From an uncultured Pseudomonadota bacterium (GTDB taxonomy: Bacteria > Pseudomonadota > Alphaproteobacteria > UBA9219), in the NCBI GenBank assembly GCA_903919315.1, contig CAIXHP010000008.1, forward strand, positions 1 to 64,000: a stretch of 64,000 nt of DNA, read 5' to 3'. Below, piece by piece: positions 20,589 to 31,877 of the stretch. A program made the position numbers and the translations under genes. Each line of letters opens with the position of its first letter. Positions within the stretch are counted from its first letter, which is position 1. The notes beneath the pieces were generated by a model. It did no database searches and was not told the origin of the DNA. It worked only from the letters and a program-made list of their open reading frames with translations.

Positions 20589-21667
20589 TCCGGCCCGATT
20601 TCTGGCGCGGCCGTCGCGTTTTTTTGACGGGTCATACGGGCTTTAAGGGTTCGTGGCTGGGTTTGTGGCTGGTCGGCATGGGGGCCAAGGTGACGGGTTT
20701 TGCCCTCGCGCCGCCGACGCAGCCAAGCTTGTTCGAATTGGCCCGCGTCGCCGAGGGCATGACGAGCCTGACGGGCGATATTCGCGACGCGGAGGCTCTC
20801 GGCAAGGCCATGCGCGACGCGCAGCCTGAGTTGGTTATCCATATGGCGGCGCAATCGTTGGTGCGCGCGTCGTATGACGATCCGGTCGGGACGTATGCGA
20901 CCAACGTCATGGGGACGGCGCATGTTTTCGAGGCGGTGCGCGGGTGTTCCTCGGTGCGTGCCGTGTTGAGCGTCACCAGCGACAAATGCTATGAAAACCG
21001 CGAGTGGATGTGGGGCTATCGTGAGCATGACGCTATGGGCGGCTATGACCCCTATAGCAGCAGCAAGGGCTGCGCCGAGTTGGTGACATCGGCATACCGC
21101 CGTTCGTTCTTCAATCCGCAGGACTACGCTGCGCACAAAGTCGCCGTGGCTTCGGCGCGCGCGGGCAATGTGATCGGCGGCGGCGACTGGGCGGCGGATC
21201 GTCTTGTTCCTGATGCCATGCGCGCCTTTCTGGGGAATGCGGCGCTGGAGGTGCGAAATCCTCGCTCCATCAGGCCGTGGCAGCATGTGCTGGAGCCGTT
21301 GAACGGCTATCTGCAACTGTGCCAGCAATTGCTGGGCGATCAGGCGGCGACGTTCGCGGAGGGCTGGAATTTCGGGCCGCACAGCGAGAGCGAGCGTCCA
21401 GCGCAAGATTTGTTGGCCATCACGCAAAAACTGTGGGGCGAGGGCGCGATCTGGACGGATGTCGGCAACGCCTCGCAGCCGCATGAGGCGCATTTCCTGC
21501 GGCTTGACTGCACCAAGGCGCGGGTTGCCTTGCATTGGCAACCTTTGTACAGACTTGAGCAAGCCTTGGCGCTGACGGTGGAGTGGTACAAGGCCTATCA
21601 GGCTAAGGCTGATTTGCGCACACTGACCTTGCGCCAGATTCATGATTTGATGGCTATTGTCCCGTAA
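20570..21667 (+). CDS. rfbG: CDP-glucose 4,6-dehydratase
   Basis: FWRGRRVFLTGHTGFKGSWLGLWLVGMGAKVTGFAL; overlaps rfbF (GTG start). Confidence 0.95.
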   Translation: MESLGVVRPDFWRGRRVFLTGHTGFKGSWLGLWLVGMGAKVTGFALAPPTQPSLFELARVAEGMTSLTGDIRDAEALGKAMRDAQPELVIHMAAQSLVRASYDDPVGTYATNVMGTAHVFEAVRGCSSVRAVLSVTSDKCYENREWMWGYREHDAMGGYDPYSSSKGCAELVTSAYRRSFFNPQDYAAHKVAVASARAGNVIGGGDWAADRLVPDAMRAFLGNAALEVRNPRSIRPWQHVLEPLNGYLQLCQQLLGDQAATFAEGWNFGPHSESERPAQDLLAITQKLWGEGAIWTDVGNASQPHEAHFLRLDCTKARVALHWQPLYRLEQALALTVEWYKAYQAKADLRTLTLRQIHDLMAIVP

Positions 21668-21680
21668 CTGAGGAAAACGC

Positions 21681-23018
21681 ATGTCGACGACAGAAGAACA
21701 AGCCGCCGCGCCTTCGGAGAAAGAACAGCTGCGCGAGCAGATCATGGGGTTGGTCGAGCGGTATTACGATGTCGCGCACAAGAAGGGCGACTATGTGCCA
21801 GGCTCGGCGGTGCCTGTGTCGGGCCGCGTTTATGACGCGCAGGATATGAAGTCGCTGGTGGACAGCGCGTTGGATTTCTGGCTGACGACGGGGCGGTTCA
21901 ACGACGCGTTTGAAAAGCGGTTGAGCCGCTACATCGGCGTGCGCCATGCTTTGACCGTCAATTCCGGGTCGTCCGCCAATCTTGTGGCTTTTTCCGCGCT
22001 GACCTCGCATCTGTTGCGCGATCGCATGTTGAAGCCGGGCGACGAGGTGATTACGGCTTCGACCGGATTCCCCACCACCGTCAACCCGACGATCATGTGC
22101 GGGCTGACTCCGGTGTTCGTGGATGTTGATATTCCGACCTACAACATCGATGCCCAGCAGATCGAAGCCGCGATTTCGCCCAAGACCAAGGCGATCATGG
22201 TCGCGCACACGCTCGGCAATCCCTTTGATTTGGCGACGGTGACGGCGATTGCCAAAAAGCACAACCTGTTCCTGATCGAAGATTGCTGCGACGCTTTGGG
22301 CGCGACGTACGGCGGTAAAAAGGTCGGCACGTTCGGCGACATCGGCACGCTCAGCTTTTACCCGGCGCATCACATCACGATGGGCGAGGGCGGCGCGGTC
22401 TTTACCAACAATTCCACGCTCAAGCGGGCGATGGAATCGATCCGCGACTGGGGCCGCGATTGCTATTGCGATCCGGGCAAGGACAACACTTGCCTCAAGC
22501 GGTTCGGGTGGAAACTCGGCGGCCTGCCGCAAGGGTATGACCATAAATACACTTATTCGCACATCGGCTATAACCTCAAGATCACCGACATGCAGGCTTC
22601 GGTGGGCTTGTCGCAGATGGATCATCTGGACGATTTTATCGCCGCGCGGCGGCGCAATTTCGACCATCTGAAGGCCGGGCTGGCGGAGCTTGAGGACTGC
22701 CTGATCTTGCCGGAGGCGACGCCCAACAGCGAGCCTTCGTGGTTCGGCTTTCCGCTTACGGTGCGCGAGGGCGCACGTTTTACCCGCGACGAGCTGGTCT
22801 TGCATCTCAATGCGAAAAAGATCGGGACGCGCTTGCTGTTCGGGGGCAATCTCATTCACCAGCCCTATATGCAGGGCCGGAACTTCCGCACGGTCGGGGA
22901 CTTGCCGAACAGCGACATCGTGATGCACCGGACGTTCTGGATCGGCGTGTATCCGGGGCTGACGCCTTCGGCGGTGGATTACATGATCGAGGTTATTCGC
23001 GACTTTTGCCGCGCGTGA
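21681..23018 (+). CDS. rfbH: CDP-6-deoxy-L-threo-D-glycero-4-hexulose-3-dehydrase (RfbH/DdhC)
   Basis: [60 protein letters not shown]-rich loop [15 protein letters not shown]. Confidence 0.96.
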   Translation: MSTTEEQAAAPSEKEQLREQIMGLVERYYDVAHKKGDYVPGSAVPVSGRVYDAQDMKSLVDSALDFWLTTGRFNDAFEKRLSRYIGVRHALTVNSGSSANLVAFSALTSHLLRDRMLKPGDEVITASTGFPTTVNPTIMCGLTPVFVDVDIPTYNIDAQQIEAAISPKTKAIMVAHTLGNPFDLATVTAIAKKHNLFLIEDCCDALGATYGGKKVGTFGDIGTLSFYPAHHITMGEGGAVFTNNSTLKRAMESIRDWGRDCYCDPGKDNTCLKRFGWKLGGLPQGYDHKYTYSHIGYNLKITDMQASVGLSQMDHLDDFIAARRRNFDHLKAGLAELEDCLILPEATPNSEPSWFGFPLTVREGARFTRDELVLHLNAKKIGTRLLFGGNLIHQPYMQGRNFRTVGDLPNSDIVMHRTFWIGVYPGLTPSAVDYMIEVIRDFCRA

Positions 23019-23048
23019 GGCGTGGGGATTTCAGGGAAGGTTAGGCCG

Positions 23049-23846
23049 ATGACGAGTGAGACGTTCGCGCGTTCCATACGTTCCAGCGCGTTGGAGATGG
23101 TGCATCGCACCAAGAGTTCGCATATCGGGAGCTGCCTGTCGGCGGCGGATATTGTCGCGGTGCTTTACAACGACGTGATGCGTCTTGATCCGCTGAATCC
23201 GAAGTGGGAGCAACGCGATCGCTTTATCATCAGCAAGGGGCATGCGGCGGCGATCATTTACGCCGCTTTGGCGGAACGCGGGTTTTTCTCGAAGGACTGG
23301 CTGAAGGAATATTCCTTTAACGGCAGTCCGCTGGCCGGACACGTCACGCATTGCAAGGTGCCGGGGATCGAGGCTTCGTCGGGTTCGCTGGGGCACGGGT
23401 TGAGTTTAGGCTGCGGCATGGCGCTGGCGGCGCGGCAGGCTAAAGCGGATTGGCGGGTTTATGTCCTGCTCAGCGACGGCGAGTGCGATGAAGGCTCGGT
23501 TTGGGAGGCCGCGTTGTTCGCGCCGTTCCATAACATCACGAATCTGACGGCGGTCATCGATTACAACAAGCTGCAAGGCTTTGGCCGCACGGCGGAGGTG
23601 CTGGATCTGGAGCCGTTCGGCGACAAGTGGCGGGCGTTCGGCTGGGATGTCGTCGAGGTCGACGGGCACGATCATGCGGCGTTGAAGCTGGAGCTGAACA
23701 AGCGCTCGTCCAAGCCGCGCTTGATCATCGCTCATACCGTCAAGGGCAAGGGGGTTTCGTTTATGGAAGACGATCTCGCTTGGCATTACAAATCGCCCAA
23801 TGCCGAACAACTGGCGAGCGCTCTCGCTGAACTGAAGGTGCCGTGA
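23049..23846 (+). CDS. Transketolase, N-terminal (TPP-binding) subunit
   Basis: SHIGSCLSAADIVAVLY, SLGHGLSLGCGMALAAR, LSDGECDEGSVWEAALFA. Confidence 0.93.
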   Translation: MTSETFARSIRSSALEMVHRTKSSHIGSCLSAADIVAVLYNDVMRLDPLNPKWEQRDRFIISKGHAAAIIYAALAERGFFSKDWLKEYSFNGSPLAGHVTHCKVPGIEASSGSLGHGLSLGCGMALAARQAKADWRVYVLLSDGECDEGSVWEAALFAPFHNITNLTAVIDYNKLQGFGRTAEVLDLEPFGDKWRAFGWDVVEVDGHDHAALKLELNKRSSKPRLIIAHTVKGKGVSFMEDDLAWHYKSPNAEQLASALAELKVP

Positions 23847-24781
23847 TGCGGACTGCTTTTATCGATGCCTTGATCAAGGCCGCGCATGCGGACGACAAGA
23901 TTTGGCTGTTGACCGGCGATCTAGGCTATTCGGTTCTGGAGCCGTTTCGGGCCGCGTTTCCGGATCGCTACATCAACGCGGGCGTTGCCGAGCAGAACAT
24001 GATCGGCGTGGCGGCGGGGCTGGCTTTGTCGGGCGCTCAGGTGTTCGTGTATTCGATCTGCAATTTTGTGACGCTGCGGTGCCTTGAGCAAATCCGCAAC
24101 GATCTTTGCTATCACAAGGCCAACGTCAAGGTCGTCGGCGTCGGCAGCGGTTTGTCCTATGGCGTGCATGGCTATACCCATCACGCGGTGGAGGACATCG
24201 CCGTGACGCGGGCGTTGCCGAACATGACGGTGCTTTGCCCCGGCGATCCGGTCGAGGCGCGGTGGGCGGCGGAGGTCGCGACGTGCCACAACGGGCCTGC
24301 GTATATCCGTATCGGCAAGGCCGGTGAACCGGCGCTGCATGCCCAGCCGCTTGACGGGGTGGCTTTGGGCAAGGCTGTTCGACTTCGCGAAGGCGACGAC
24401 GCGACGTTGTTCGCCGTCGGCAATATGCTGGAATCGACCTTAAAGGCGGCGGCTCTTCTTGAGGCGCAGGGTTTCGGCGTGGGCGTTGTCAGTATGCCGT
24501 GCGTCAAGCCGTTGGATGAGGCTTTTGTGGCGGCGGAGGCGGCGCGAGTCCCTCTGGTTGCTACGGTCGAAGAGCATGTTCAGTGCGGCGGGTTCGGCGA
24601 GGCGATTGCGGGCGTGATGGCGCGGTCGTCCGGAGCGCGGGCGCGGCTGCTCAGTTTCGCCGTCGGTGACGCGATCGTCAGCGGGTTGGTGGGCGATCAG
24701 AATCATTTGCGCAACTTGCTGGGCTTGTCGCCGCAGCATATCGCGGACGGCGTGACTCAGGCGCTGGGCGCGAAGCGTTAG
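23843..24781 (+). CDS. Transketolase, C-terminal subunit
   Basis: MRTAFIDALIKAAHADDKIWLLTGDLGYSVLEPF…YINAGVAEQNMIGVAAGLALSG; overlaps the preceding stop by 4 bp. Confidence 0.93.
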   Translation: MMRTAFIDALIKAAHADDKIWLLTGDLGYSVLEPFRAAFPDRYINAGVAEQNMIGVAAGLALSGAQVFVYSICNFVTLRCLEQIRNDLCYHKANVKVVGVGSGLSYGVHGYTHHAVEDIAVTRALPNMTVLCPGDPVEARWAAEVATCHNGPAYIRIGKAGEPALHAQPLDGVALGKAVRLREGDDATLFAVGNMLESTLKAAALLEAQGFGVGVVSMPCVKPLDEAFVAAEAARVPLVATVEEHVQCGGFGEAIAGVMARSSGARARLLSFAVGDAIVSGLVGDQNHLRNLLGLSPQHIADGVTQALGAKR

Positions 24782-25767
24782 GCCGGGTCTTTTTCGTCAA
24801 AGTTCCAGCGCTGTTTCTCGACCACGAGCGGCTTGCGCCGGACTTGGCCGTAGATCGCCAGCACATATTCGCCCAGAAGCCCCATGAAGAACAACTGCAC
24901 GCCGCCGAAGAAGAAAAGGGCGACGATGAGGGTCAGGATGCCGGGCTCCGCCAAACGGCCCTCGTGAATCAGCGCGTAGAACAGAGTGCCCAGAGCGTAG
25001 AGGATGCTGAAGCTGGCGATCACAAAGCCGGAATAGAGCGCGACGCGCACCGGCACGGTCGTGAAGGTGATGAGGCCGTTCAGGCCTTGGTCGAGCAGGT
25101 GGCGCAATTTGTTTTTGGACATGCCGCGTTCGCGGGCGTTCCAGTGATAGGGGATGCCGATCGCTTTGCCGCCCGCTTCAAAGGTCATGATGCGCATGAA
25201 GGGGTAGGCATCGTCGACTTGCCGCATCGCTTCGATCACGCGGCGGTCCACCAGCTGGTAGTCGCCCACGTCCGGCGGCACCGCCACGGTGGAGAAGCCG
25301 CTGATCAGGCGGTAGTAGGCTTTGCGCGCCATCTTCATGAGTGCGCCTTCGGAGCGCGTCGCGCGGATGCCGTAGACGATTTCGTAACCGCGTTCCCACA
25401 ACGCGACCATTTCGGGCAGGAGTTCGGGCGGATCCTGCATGTCGGCGGGCATGAACAGCAGCACCACGTCGCCCGTCGTCGCCATCACGCCGTTGTAGTT
25501 CGAGCGCATGGGGCCAAAGTTGCGCGCGTTCGCGATCACCTTCACATGGCGGTCGGAGGCGGCCAGTTCCTTGAGGATTTCAAGCGTGCCGTCGGTCGAG
25601 GCGTTGTCGCAAAAGACGTGTTCGCGTTCGTACTGCGGCAGGTGCTCTTCGAACAGGCGGCGGATTCGGTCGTAGCAGATGCGGACGTTTTCTTCTTCGT
25701 TGTAACAGGGCGTTACCACGCTGATCGTTTTGCCCACAATGGTCACCTTTGTTCGCCGGGGAGACAT
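24778..25767 (-). CDS. Glycosyltransferase family 2 (GtrB/DPM1-like) with two C-terminal TMs
   Basis: ISVVTPCYNEEENVRICYDRI…ADMQDPPELLPEMVALWERGYEIVYGIR; two hydrophobic C-terminal segments. Confidence 0.92.
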   Translation of the reverse strand: MSPRRTKVTIVGKTISVVTPCYNEEENVRICYDRIRRLFEEHLPQYEREHVFCDNASTDGTLEILKELAASDRHVKVIANARNFGPMRSNYNGVMATTGDVVLLFMPADMQDPPELLPEMVALWERGYEIVYGIRATRSEGALMKMARKAYYRLISGFSTVAVPPDVGDYQLVDRRVIEAMRQVDDAYPFMRIMTFEAGGKAIGIPYHWNARERGMSKNKLRHLLDQGLNGLITFTTVPVRVALYSGFVIASFSILYALGTLFYALIHEGRLAEPGILTLIVALFFFGGVQLFFMGLLGEYVLAIYGQVRRKPLVVEKQRWNFDEKDPA

Positions 25768-25878
25768 TCGAATGGGTAGGAATACAGAGTTTTTGCCTGC
25801 GCGGGCAAGAGAAAACCCTTGGCGGCGCGTTGTGGCGGCTTGGGGGCCGTGTTACTGATGGGGCTTGCAGGAGGACGG

Positions 25879-26349
25879 ATGATGGCGCGTATCGCGGAGA
25901 GATTGGCGGAACTCAATATCGCTTTGCCGGAGCCGGTTGCGCCGGTCGCGGCCTATGTGCCTTATGTCGTGACGGGGCAACTGGTGTTTTTGTCCGGCGC
26001 TTTGCCGATGGAGCGCGGGGCTTTGACGGTGACGGGACGCTTGGGCGACGGGGTCGATTTGGCAGCGGGGCGGGCGGCGGCACGGTTGTGCGGGCTGAAT
26101 CTTTTGGCGCAGCTCCGCGAGGCTTGCGGGGGCGATTGGGAGCGCGTGGCGCGGTGCGTGCGGTTGGGCGGCTTTGTCGCCTCGACACCGGATTTTTTCG
26201 ATCACGCAAAGGTGATCAACGGGGCGTCCGAGCTGATGCAGCAGGTGTTCGGCGAGGAGGGCCGCCACGCTCGCGCGGCGGTGGGAGTCGCCGCGTTGCC
26301 GCTTAACGCTCCGGTTGAAATTGATGCGGTGTTCGCGCTGCGGGGTTGA
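25879..26349 (+). CDS. RidA/YjgF family protein
   Basis: VTGQLVFLSGALPME…VARCVRLGGFVASTPDFFDHAKVINGASELMQQVFGEEGRHARAAVGVAALPLNAPVEIDAVFAL. Confidence 0.88.
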   Translation: MMARIAERLAELNIALPEPVAPVAAYVPYVVTGQLVFLSGALPMERGALTVTGRLGDGVDLAAGRAAARLCGLNLLAQLREACGGDWERVARCVRLGGFVASTPDFFDHAKVINGASELMQQVFGEEGRHARAAVGVAALPLNAPVEIDAVFALRG

Positions 26350-26779
26350 CGTTTCCGTTGACGGCCGTTTGACGGAGGAAGGTGGATTCGTGTCCGTCGC
26401 GGTCGGTCGGCTTTGTCCATGAGGTCAAAAAGCCGCCTCCCGGCCCGTGTCCGGCACGGTCGTGGCCGTCTTCGGTCGCGGCGGCGCGGAAATAGGCCAT
26501 GGTGAAGACTCGAATGGCGGCGGTGAGCGATGTGTTCGCCGGTTTGCGGCAGGCGATGCCGCTGCAGATTTTGTGCATCGTGGCGTGTTCGCGGCGGCAA
26601 ATCTCGCGCAAACCGTTCCACATTTCGGGTTCAAGTCGGACGCTCGTGCGGTGACCGTCGACGGTGACGTTGCGGCTGACGAGCGTGCTGGAGAAGGCGG
26701 GGGCTTGGTGGGTCTCGGTGGGGGACATCGAACACTCCATGCGTGTGTATATCGGTGATATGCACGTTATGGTTGCCAA
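26303..26779 (-). CDS. Ribbon-helix-helix domain protein (RHH_4-like)
   Basis: LVSRNVTVDGHRTSVRLEPEMWNGLREICRREHATMHKICSGI…SLTAAIRVFTMAYFRAAA. 3' end overlaps the convergent RidA gene. Confidence 0.75.
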   Translation of the reverse strand: MATITCISPIYTRMECSMSPTETHQAPAFSSTLVSRNVTVDGHRTSVRLEPEMWNGLREICRREHATMHKICSGIACRKPANTSLTAAIRVFTMAYFRAAATEDGHDRAGHGPGGGFLTSWTKPTDRDGHESTFLRQTAVNGNVNPAARTPHQFQPER

Positions 26780-27009
26780 TTGTGCGCCACACGCATGAGT
26801 ATATCAAGTTATTTTTTGATGCTTTGTAATTTGTATTAAAGATCAAGCTTACGTGGCGTGTTTGTTGCACAACCGAGTTGATCGCCGAGCGGCTCTCGGC
26901 AACCTTTGGTTGTAGATTTCCCGTACTTTTTAAAGGGTGATTCGGGCTGTGTAGATCATAGATTCTAGGCTTGCGAAAGTCTCGCCGGATTTTTCATACT
27001 CGCTCGATC

Positions 27010-27576
27010 ATGAAATCGTCGCGTTCTCGGAACATGTTTTTGGGCGGATTTGATCGACCGGTGCGGGTGCGCGGTTGCGATTGCCATGGCTGCGATCAGG
27101 CGGGGGATTTTCGTGCGCCTAAGGGCCGGACGCAGTTGACCGAGTATTACTGGTTTTGCCTCGCCCATGTGCGCGATTACAACGCGCGGTGGGATTATTT
27201 TGCGGGCCTTTCGGCGGAGGCTATCGAGGGGCATATCCGGCAGGCTACGGTGTGGGAGCGTCCCACCTGGCCCTTGGGCGATTGGCAGAAACGGGAGCAA
27301 CAACTGCGCGACAGCGTCGAGAGGGAATTTTTTGGCGACGGATTCGCGGCGCGGCCTGCGACTCCCCCCATGGCGGCGGGCGAGCGCGAGGCTTTGGCGG
27401 TGTTGGAGCTTGTCCCGCCGGTCGATTTCGCCGCCGTTAAGGCGCAGTACCGCATTCTCGTCAAGCGCCATCATCCCGATGCCAACGGCGGCAGTTCGGC
27501 GGCGGGGGAGAAGTTTAAAATCATCAATCAGGCGTTCGCGACTTTGCGGGCGGTTTATGGTACGGATGACGCGTAG
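27010..27576 (+). CDS. J-domain (DnaJ-like) protein
   Basis: C-terminal [46 protein letters not shown] motif. Confidence 0.88.
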   Translation: MKSSRSRNMFLGGFDRPVRVRGCDCHGCDQAGDFRAPKGRTQLTEYYWFCLAHVRDYNARWDYFAGLSAEAIEGHIRQATVWERPTWPLGDWQKREQQLRDSVEREFFGDGFAARPATPPMAAGEREALAVLELVPPVDFAAVKAQYRILVKRHHPDANGGSSAAGEKFKIINQAFATLRAVYGTDDA

Positions 27577-27613
27577 GTCTTCGCGTCGCACTTTGTTTTC
27601 GTGGGAAATTGTT

Positions 27614-28594
27614 ATGATCAAAACAGCCGCTCCGCCCGCCATTGACGAAACCGGAATGCCGGATATTCGGATCTCGGTGCGGAAGACGTTCGGACTCGAC
27701 AGCGATTTGCAGGTTCCGGCGTTCGCGGTGGCGGGCGAACATGTGCCGATCATCGACGAAGCCTATCGGTTCGATCACGACACGACGTTGGCGATTCTTG
27801 CGGGCTTTGCGCACAACCGGCGCGTGTTGATCCAAGGCTATCACGGCACCGGGAAGTCGACTCATATCGAACAGGTGGCGGCGCGACTCAACTGGCCGTG
27901 CATTCGCGTCAATCTCGACAGCCATATCAGCCGCATGGATTTGATCGGCAAGGACGCCATCGTTCTGAAGGACGGCAAGCAGATCACCGAATACCGCGAG
28001 GGCATTCTGCCGTGGGCGTTGCAGCATGCTTGCGCGTTGGTGTTTGACGAATACGACGCGGGGCGGCCTGACGTGATGTTTGTCATTCAGCGCGTGCTGG
28101 AGGTGGAGGGGAAGCTTACGCTGCTTGATCAGAATCGCGTGCTGCGGCCGCATCCGGCGTTTCGTTTGTTTGCCACCGCCAATACGGTGGGTTTGGGCGA
28201 TACCACGGGGCTTTATCACGGCACGCAGCAGATCAATCAGGGGCAGATGGATCGCTGGAACATCGTCGCCATGCTGAATTATCTGCCGGAAGATGAAGAG
28301 GTCGCCATCGTGACGGCGAAGGTTCCGTCCTTTGCCACTGAGGCGGGGCGCAAACAGGTGCAGGCGATGGTGGCTTTGGCCAATTTGTCGCGGCGTGGGT
28401 TTATGAACGGGGATATTTCCACCGTCATGTCACCGCGCACCGTTATCACTTGGGCGGAGAATACGGAGATTTTCGGCGATGTCGGCGCGGCGTTTCGTTT
28501 GAGCTTTCTCAACAAGTGCGACGAGTCGGAACGTGCCGCTATCGCCGAGTTTTATCAGCGGTGCATGGGGACGGAGTTGGGGGCGACGGCTTGA
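27614..28594 (+). CDS. cobS: Cobaltochelatase subunit CobS (AAA+)
   Basis: [65 protein letters not shown]. Confidence 0.95.
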   Translation: MIKTAAPPAIDETGMPDIRISVRKTFGLDSDLQVPAFAVAGEHVPIIDEAYRFDHDTTLAILAGFAHNRRVLIQGYHGTGKSTHIEQVAARLNWPCIRVNLDSHISRMDLIGKDAIVLKDGKQITEYREGILPWALQHACALVFDEYDAGRPDVMFVIQRVLEVEGKLTLLDQNRVLRPHPAFRLFATANTVGLGDTTGLYHGTQQINQGQMDRWNIVAMLNYLPEDEEVAIVTAKVPSFATEAGRKQVQAMVALANLSRRGFMNGDISTVMSPRTVITWAENTEIFGDVGAAFRLSFLNKCDESERAAIAEFYQRCMGTELGATA

Positions 28595-28629
28595 TGGGCC
28601 GGAGGATTCAGGTTCGCGGAGGGGAGAGA

Positions 28630-28668
28630 CCCCCCACCCAACCCTCCCCCCAGGGGGGGAGGGCTTTT
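28630..28668 (+). repeat. Dispersed GC-rich palindromic repeat (copy between cobS and cobT)
   Basis: CCCCCCACCCAACCCTCCCCCCAGGGGGGGAGGGCTTTT. Confidence 0.9.
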
Positions 28669-28697
28669 GAAGGGCGGCAGCTTCGGTTGTGGGCGCG

Positions 28698-30530
28698 ATG
28701 AGCGGGGTGGACGAAGATCCGGTTGATCGGTTCAAGCGGGCTACGGCGGTGGCGGTGAAGGCTCTGGGGCGCGTGGCGGAGCTTGAGGTCGCGTTCACGG
28801 GCGAGCCTTTGGACGCGGCGGGGGCGCGGGTGCATTTGCCTGTGCCGGATATGACGTTGTCGCCGCAGGATGTCGCGCTGGTGCGCGGGGCGGCGGACGC
28901 GGCGGCTTTGCGGTTGCGTTATCATGATCCGAAGGTTCATGCCGCGCTGGCTCCGGCGGCGGGGACGGCGCGCGCGGTGTTCGAGGCTTTGGAGCAGGCG
29001 CGGTGCGAGGCTTTGGGGGCGCGGAAACTGGTCGGTGTGGCGCGGAATATTACCGCGTTGCTTGAAGACAGGGCGGCGCGGAAGCATTTGGGGGCGGCGG
29101 CCACACAGGACCAAGCTTCGCTCGAAGATGTTTTGCATCTGTTGGCGCACGAGGTTTTGGGCGGTCAGAAAATTCCCGACTCCGGCGCGGCGGCGGTGGC
29201 GTTGTGGCGGGCGCATATCGAGGAAAAACTGGGGCCGCGTTTGGGGCGGTTGCCGGAGCTGTTGCAGGATCAACGGGCTTTTGGCGCGGAGGCGAAGCGG
29301 CTGCTGGGCGCGTTGAGCTTGGATTTTCAAGGCGAAGACGAGCCGGACGGCGGGAAGGCTCCCGATGCGCCGTCGAAGGGCGGGCAGGAGGACGCGAGCA
29401 AGGACACCGCGCCGGACGAAAAAGCCGGCGACGAGGGCGAGCCGGATCAGGCTTCGGGGCAAACCTCCACCGAAGACGCCGCGCGTGATGAGGCGCAGGA
29501 TCGGCAGGGCACGGATGGCGACGAGGCCGCCGCTGCCAAGGACGAGCCGTCCGGACGCAACGAAGACTGGGACTTCGAATCCGGGCCGCGCACGACGTAC
29601 CGCGCCTTTACGACGCAGTTTGACGAAGTCGTGGCGGCGGAAGATTTGTGTCAGGGCGAGGAGCTTTCGCGCCTGCGCATGCTGCTCGATCAGCAGGTGC
29701 GGTTGCTGCAGGGCGTGGTTGTGCGGTTGGCCAACCGGTTGCAGCGTTTGCTGATGGCGCAGCAGACGCGCGGGTGGGATTTCGATCTGGAAGACGGGCT
29801 GTTGGATACGTCGCGGCTGGCCCGGATCATCATCAATCCGTCGCAGCCTTTGTCTTATAAGCTGGAGAAGGAAGCGGATTTTCGCGATACGGTGGTGACG
29901 CTGTTGATCGACAATTCCGGCTCTATGCGCGGGCGGCCCATCACGTTGGCGGCGATCAGCGCGGACGTGTTGGCGCGGACGTTGGAACGCTGCGGCGTGA
30001 AGGTGGAGATTCTCGGCTTTACCACGCGGGCGTGGAAGGGCGGCGCGTCGCGGGAGGCGTGGGTCAAGGTGGGCAAGCCTTCGTTTCCGGGGCGGCTCAA
30101 CGATCTGCGCCATGTCGTTTACAAGGCCGCCGATGCGCCGTGGCGGCGCGCGCGACGGCATCTCGGCTTGCTGCTGCGCGAAGGGTTGCTGAAGGAAAAC
30201 ATCGATGGCGAGGCGTTGTTGTGGGCGCATGCGCGGCTGATGGCGCGGCCGGAGCAGCGGCGTATCCTGATGGTGATTTCCGATGGCGCTCCGGTGGACG
30301 ACTCGACGCTGTCGGTCAATCCCGCCAATTATCTGGAACAGCATTTGCGCAGCGTGATCGACTGGATCGAGACGCATTCATCGGTCGAGTTGATCGCCAT
30401 CGGAATCGGCCATGACGTCACGCGCACCTATCGCCGCGCCGTCACCATCACGGATGCCGAGCAGTTGGGCGGCGCGATGATGGGGCAGTTGGCGGCTTTG
30501 TTCGAAGAACGTCCGGCGCGGCGGCGGTAG
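28698..30530 (+). CDS. cobT: Cobaltochelatase subunit CobT (VWA)
   Basis: Acidic linker, [50 protein letters not shown]. Confidence 0.95.
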   Translation: MSGVDEDPVDRFKRATAVAVKALGRVAELEVAFTGEPLDAAGARVHLPVPDMTLSPQDVALVRGAADAAALRLRYHDPKVHAALAPAAGTARAVFEALEQARCEALGARKLVGVARNITALLEDRAARKHLGAAATQDQASLEDVLHLLAHEVLGGQKIPDSGAAAVALWRAHIEEKLGPRLGRLPELLQDQRAFGAEAKRLLGALSLDFQGEDEPDGGKAPDAPSKGGQEDASKDTAPDEKAGDEGEPDQASGQTSTEDAARDEAQDRQGTDGDEAAAAKDEPSGRNEDWDFESGPRTTYRAFTTQFDEVVAAEDLCQGEELSRLRMLLDQQVRLLQGVVVRLANRLQRLLMAQQTRGWDFDLEDGLLDTSRLARIIINPSQPLSYKLEKEADFRDTVVTLLIDNSGSMRGRPITLAAISADVLARTLERCGVKVEILGFTTRAWKGGASREAWVKVGKPSFPGRLNDLRHVVYKAADAPWRRARRHLGLLLREGLLKENIDGEALLWAHARLMARPEQRRILMVISDGAPVDDSTLSVNPANYLEQHLRSVIDWIETHSSVELIAIGIGHDVTRTYRRAVTITDAEQLGGAMMGQLAALFEERPARRR

Positions 30531-30531
30531 C

Positions 30532-31119
30532 TTACATGGGGTCGAGTTCGCTGTCCCAATACAGATAGTCGCGCCAGCTCTCATGCAAAAAGTTGGGCGG
30601 GAAGGCGCGGCCGTTTTCTTGCAGCTCAAAGCTGGTGGGCCGCCAGGGGCGACGGTGCGGGTGCATGCCGCATTGGTTCGGCAACTGGTTGCCTTTGCGC
30701 AGGTTGCATTGGCCGCAGGCGGTGACGACGTTGTCCCACAGCGTACGCCCGCCTTTTGAGCGCGGCGTGACATGGTCAAAGGTCAGCTCTGGCGTCGGGT
30801 GGCGGTGGTTGCAATATTGGCAGGTGAAGCGATCGCGCAGGAAGACGTTGAAGCGGGTGAAGGCCGGATAGCGCGACGTGGAGATGTAGTCCTTAAGCGC
30901 GATCACGCTGGGGAGGCGCATGGCGAAGCTGGGGGAATGCACCTCTTGGTCGTATTCGGACAGGATGCTGACGCGGTCGAGAAACACCGCCTTGATCGTG
31001 TCTTGCCATGACCAGAGGGACAGCGGGAAGTAGCTCAACGGGCGGAAGTCCGCGTTGAGGACGAGGGCCGGGCAGTTTTCAGGCGAAGGCGACACAAGGC
31101 TCCCCATCCTGTTGAACAA
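30532..31119 (-). CDS. HNH endonuclease family protein
   Basis: FTCQYCNHRHPTPELTFDHVTPRSKGGRTLWDNVVTACGQCNLRKG. Confidence 0.93.
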   Translation of the reverse strand: MFNRMGSLVSPSPENCPALVLNADFRPLSYFPLSLWSWQDTIKAVFLDRVSILSEYDQEVHSPSFAMRLPSVIALKDYISTSRYPAFTRFNVFLRDRFTCQYCNHRHPTPELTFDHVTPRSKGGRTLWDNVVTACGQCNLRKGNQLPNQCGMHPHRRPWRPTSFELQENGRAFPPNFLHESWRDYLYWDSELDPM

Positions 31120-31192
31120 AACGATGCGCTTAAGCTTGTTCGGCCCTAACTATGGTTAATTCCGGGCGAACTGGCAAGAGGGTGCGCGGCGT

Positions 31193-31867
31193 TTAGCCGA
31201 GCGGGACAGGGGCGTGGAGCGCCGTTTCGAAGACGCGGCGCAGGAAGCGGCCGCCTTCCCACAGGCCGACATCGTCGATGCTATGGCCGAGTCCGGGGCG
31301 GGCGATGCCGGTGGCGTTGATGTTGACGCTTTGAAGCCCGCGCTCTGCTTGTTCCATGGCTTCAAAGGGAACGACTTCGTCGTTCATGCCGTGGATGAGG
31401 AGGACGGTCGGCGCGGACTGGCGTTGCTGGCGCAGCGTCTCGCCGCCGATCAGCGCGCCGGAGTAGGCGACGACACCGGCCAACGCCGGACTGCGGCGCG
31501 GCGCGACGTAGAGGCTCATCATCGAACCTTGCGAGAAACCGACGAGGGCGACGCGCTCGGCGGGGAGGTCGCGGCTTTTCATGATGTGGTCGATATAATC
31601 GTCCAAGATCGGCGCGGCGCGGCGCACGCCGTCCATCAGCGCCGTCGGGGAACGATCCTGCAGGCTGAACCACTGAAAGCCGAAGGGGGCCATGTCGCAG
31701 GGGTAGGGGGCATCCGGGGCGACGAACTCCGTGTCCGGAAAGCCCTGCCGCCACGCCGTGCCGAGGTCGATCAGTCCCGCGCCGCTGTCCCCTAAGCCAT
31801 GGAGCAGGATGACGGCAAACGAAGGCTTTCCGCCTGCCAGAGGCGTCAGGACGTGATCGTTCAGCAT
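31193..31867 (-). CDS. Phospholipase/carboxylesterase family hydrolase
   Basis: VILLHGLGDSGAGLIDLG, GFSQGSMMSLYVA, LLIHGMNDEVVPFEAMEQAE. Confidence 0.92.
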   Translation of the reverse strand: MLNDHVLTPLAGGKPSFAVILLHGLGDSGAGLIDLGTAWRQGFPDTEFVAPDAPYPCDMAPFGFQWFSLQDRSPTALMDGVRRAAPILDDYIDHIMKSRDLPAERVALVGFSQGSMMSLYVAPRRSPALAGVVAYSGALIGGETLRQQRQSAPTVLLIHGMNDEVVPFEAMEQAERGLQSVNINATGIARPGLGHSIDDVGLWEGGRFLRRVFETALHAPVPLG

Positions 31868-31877
31868 GTGGTTGTCC

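Noticed and set aside
26884-26911. Hairpins GCCGAG…CTCGGC and AACCTTTGGTT as a small RNA
   Set aside because: Short stems in an intergenic region without a clear promoter or terminator; insufficient support.
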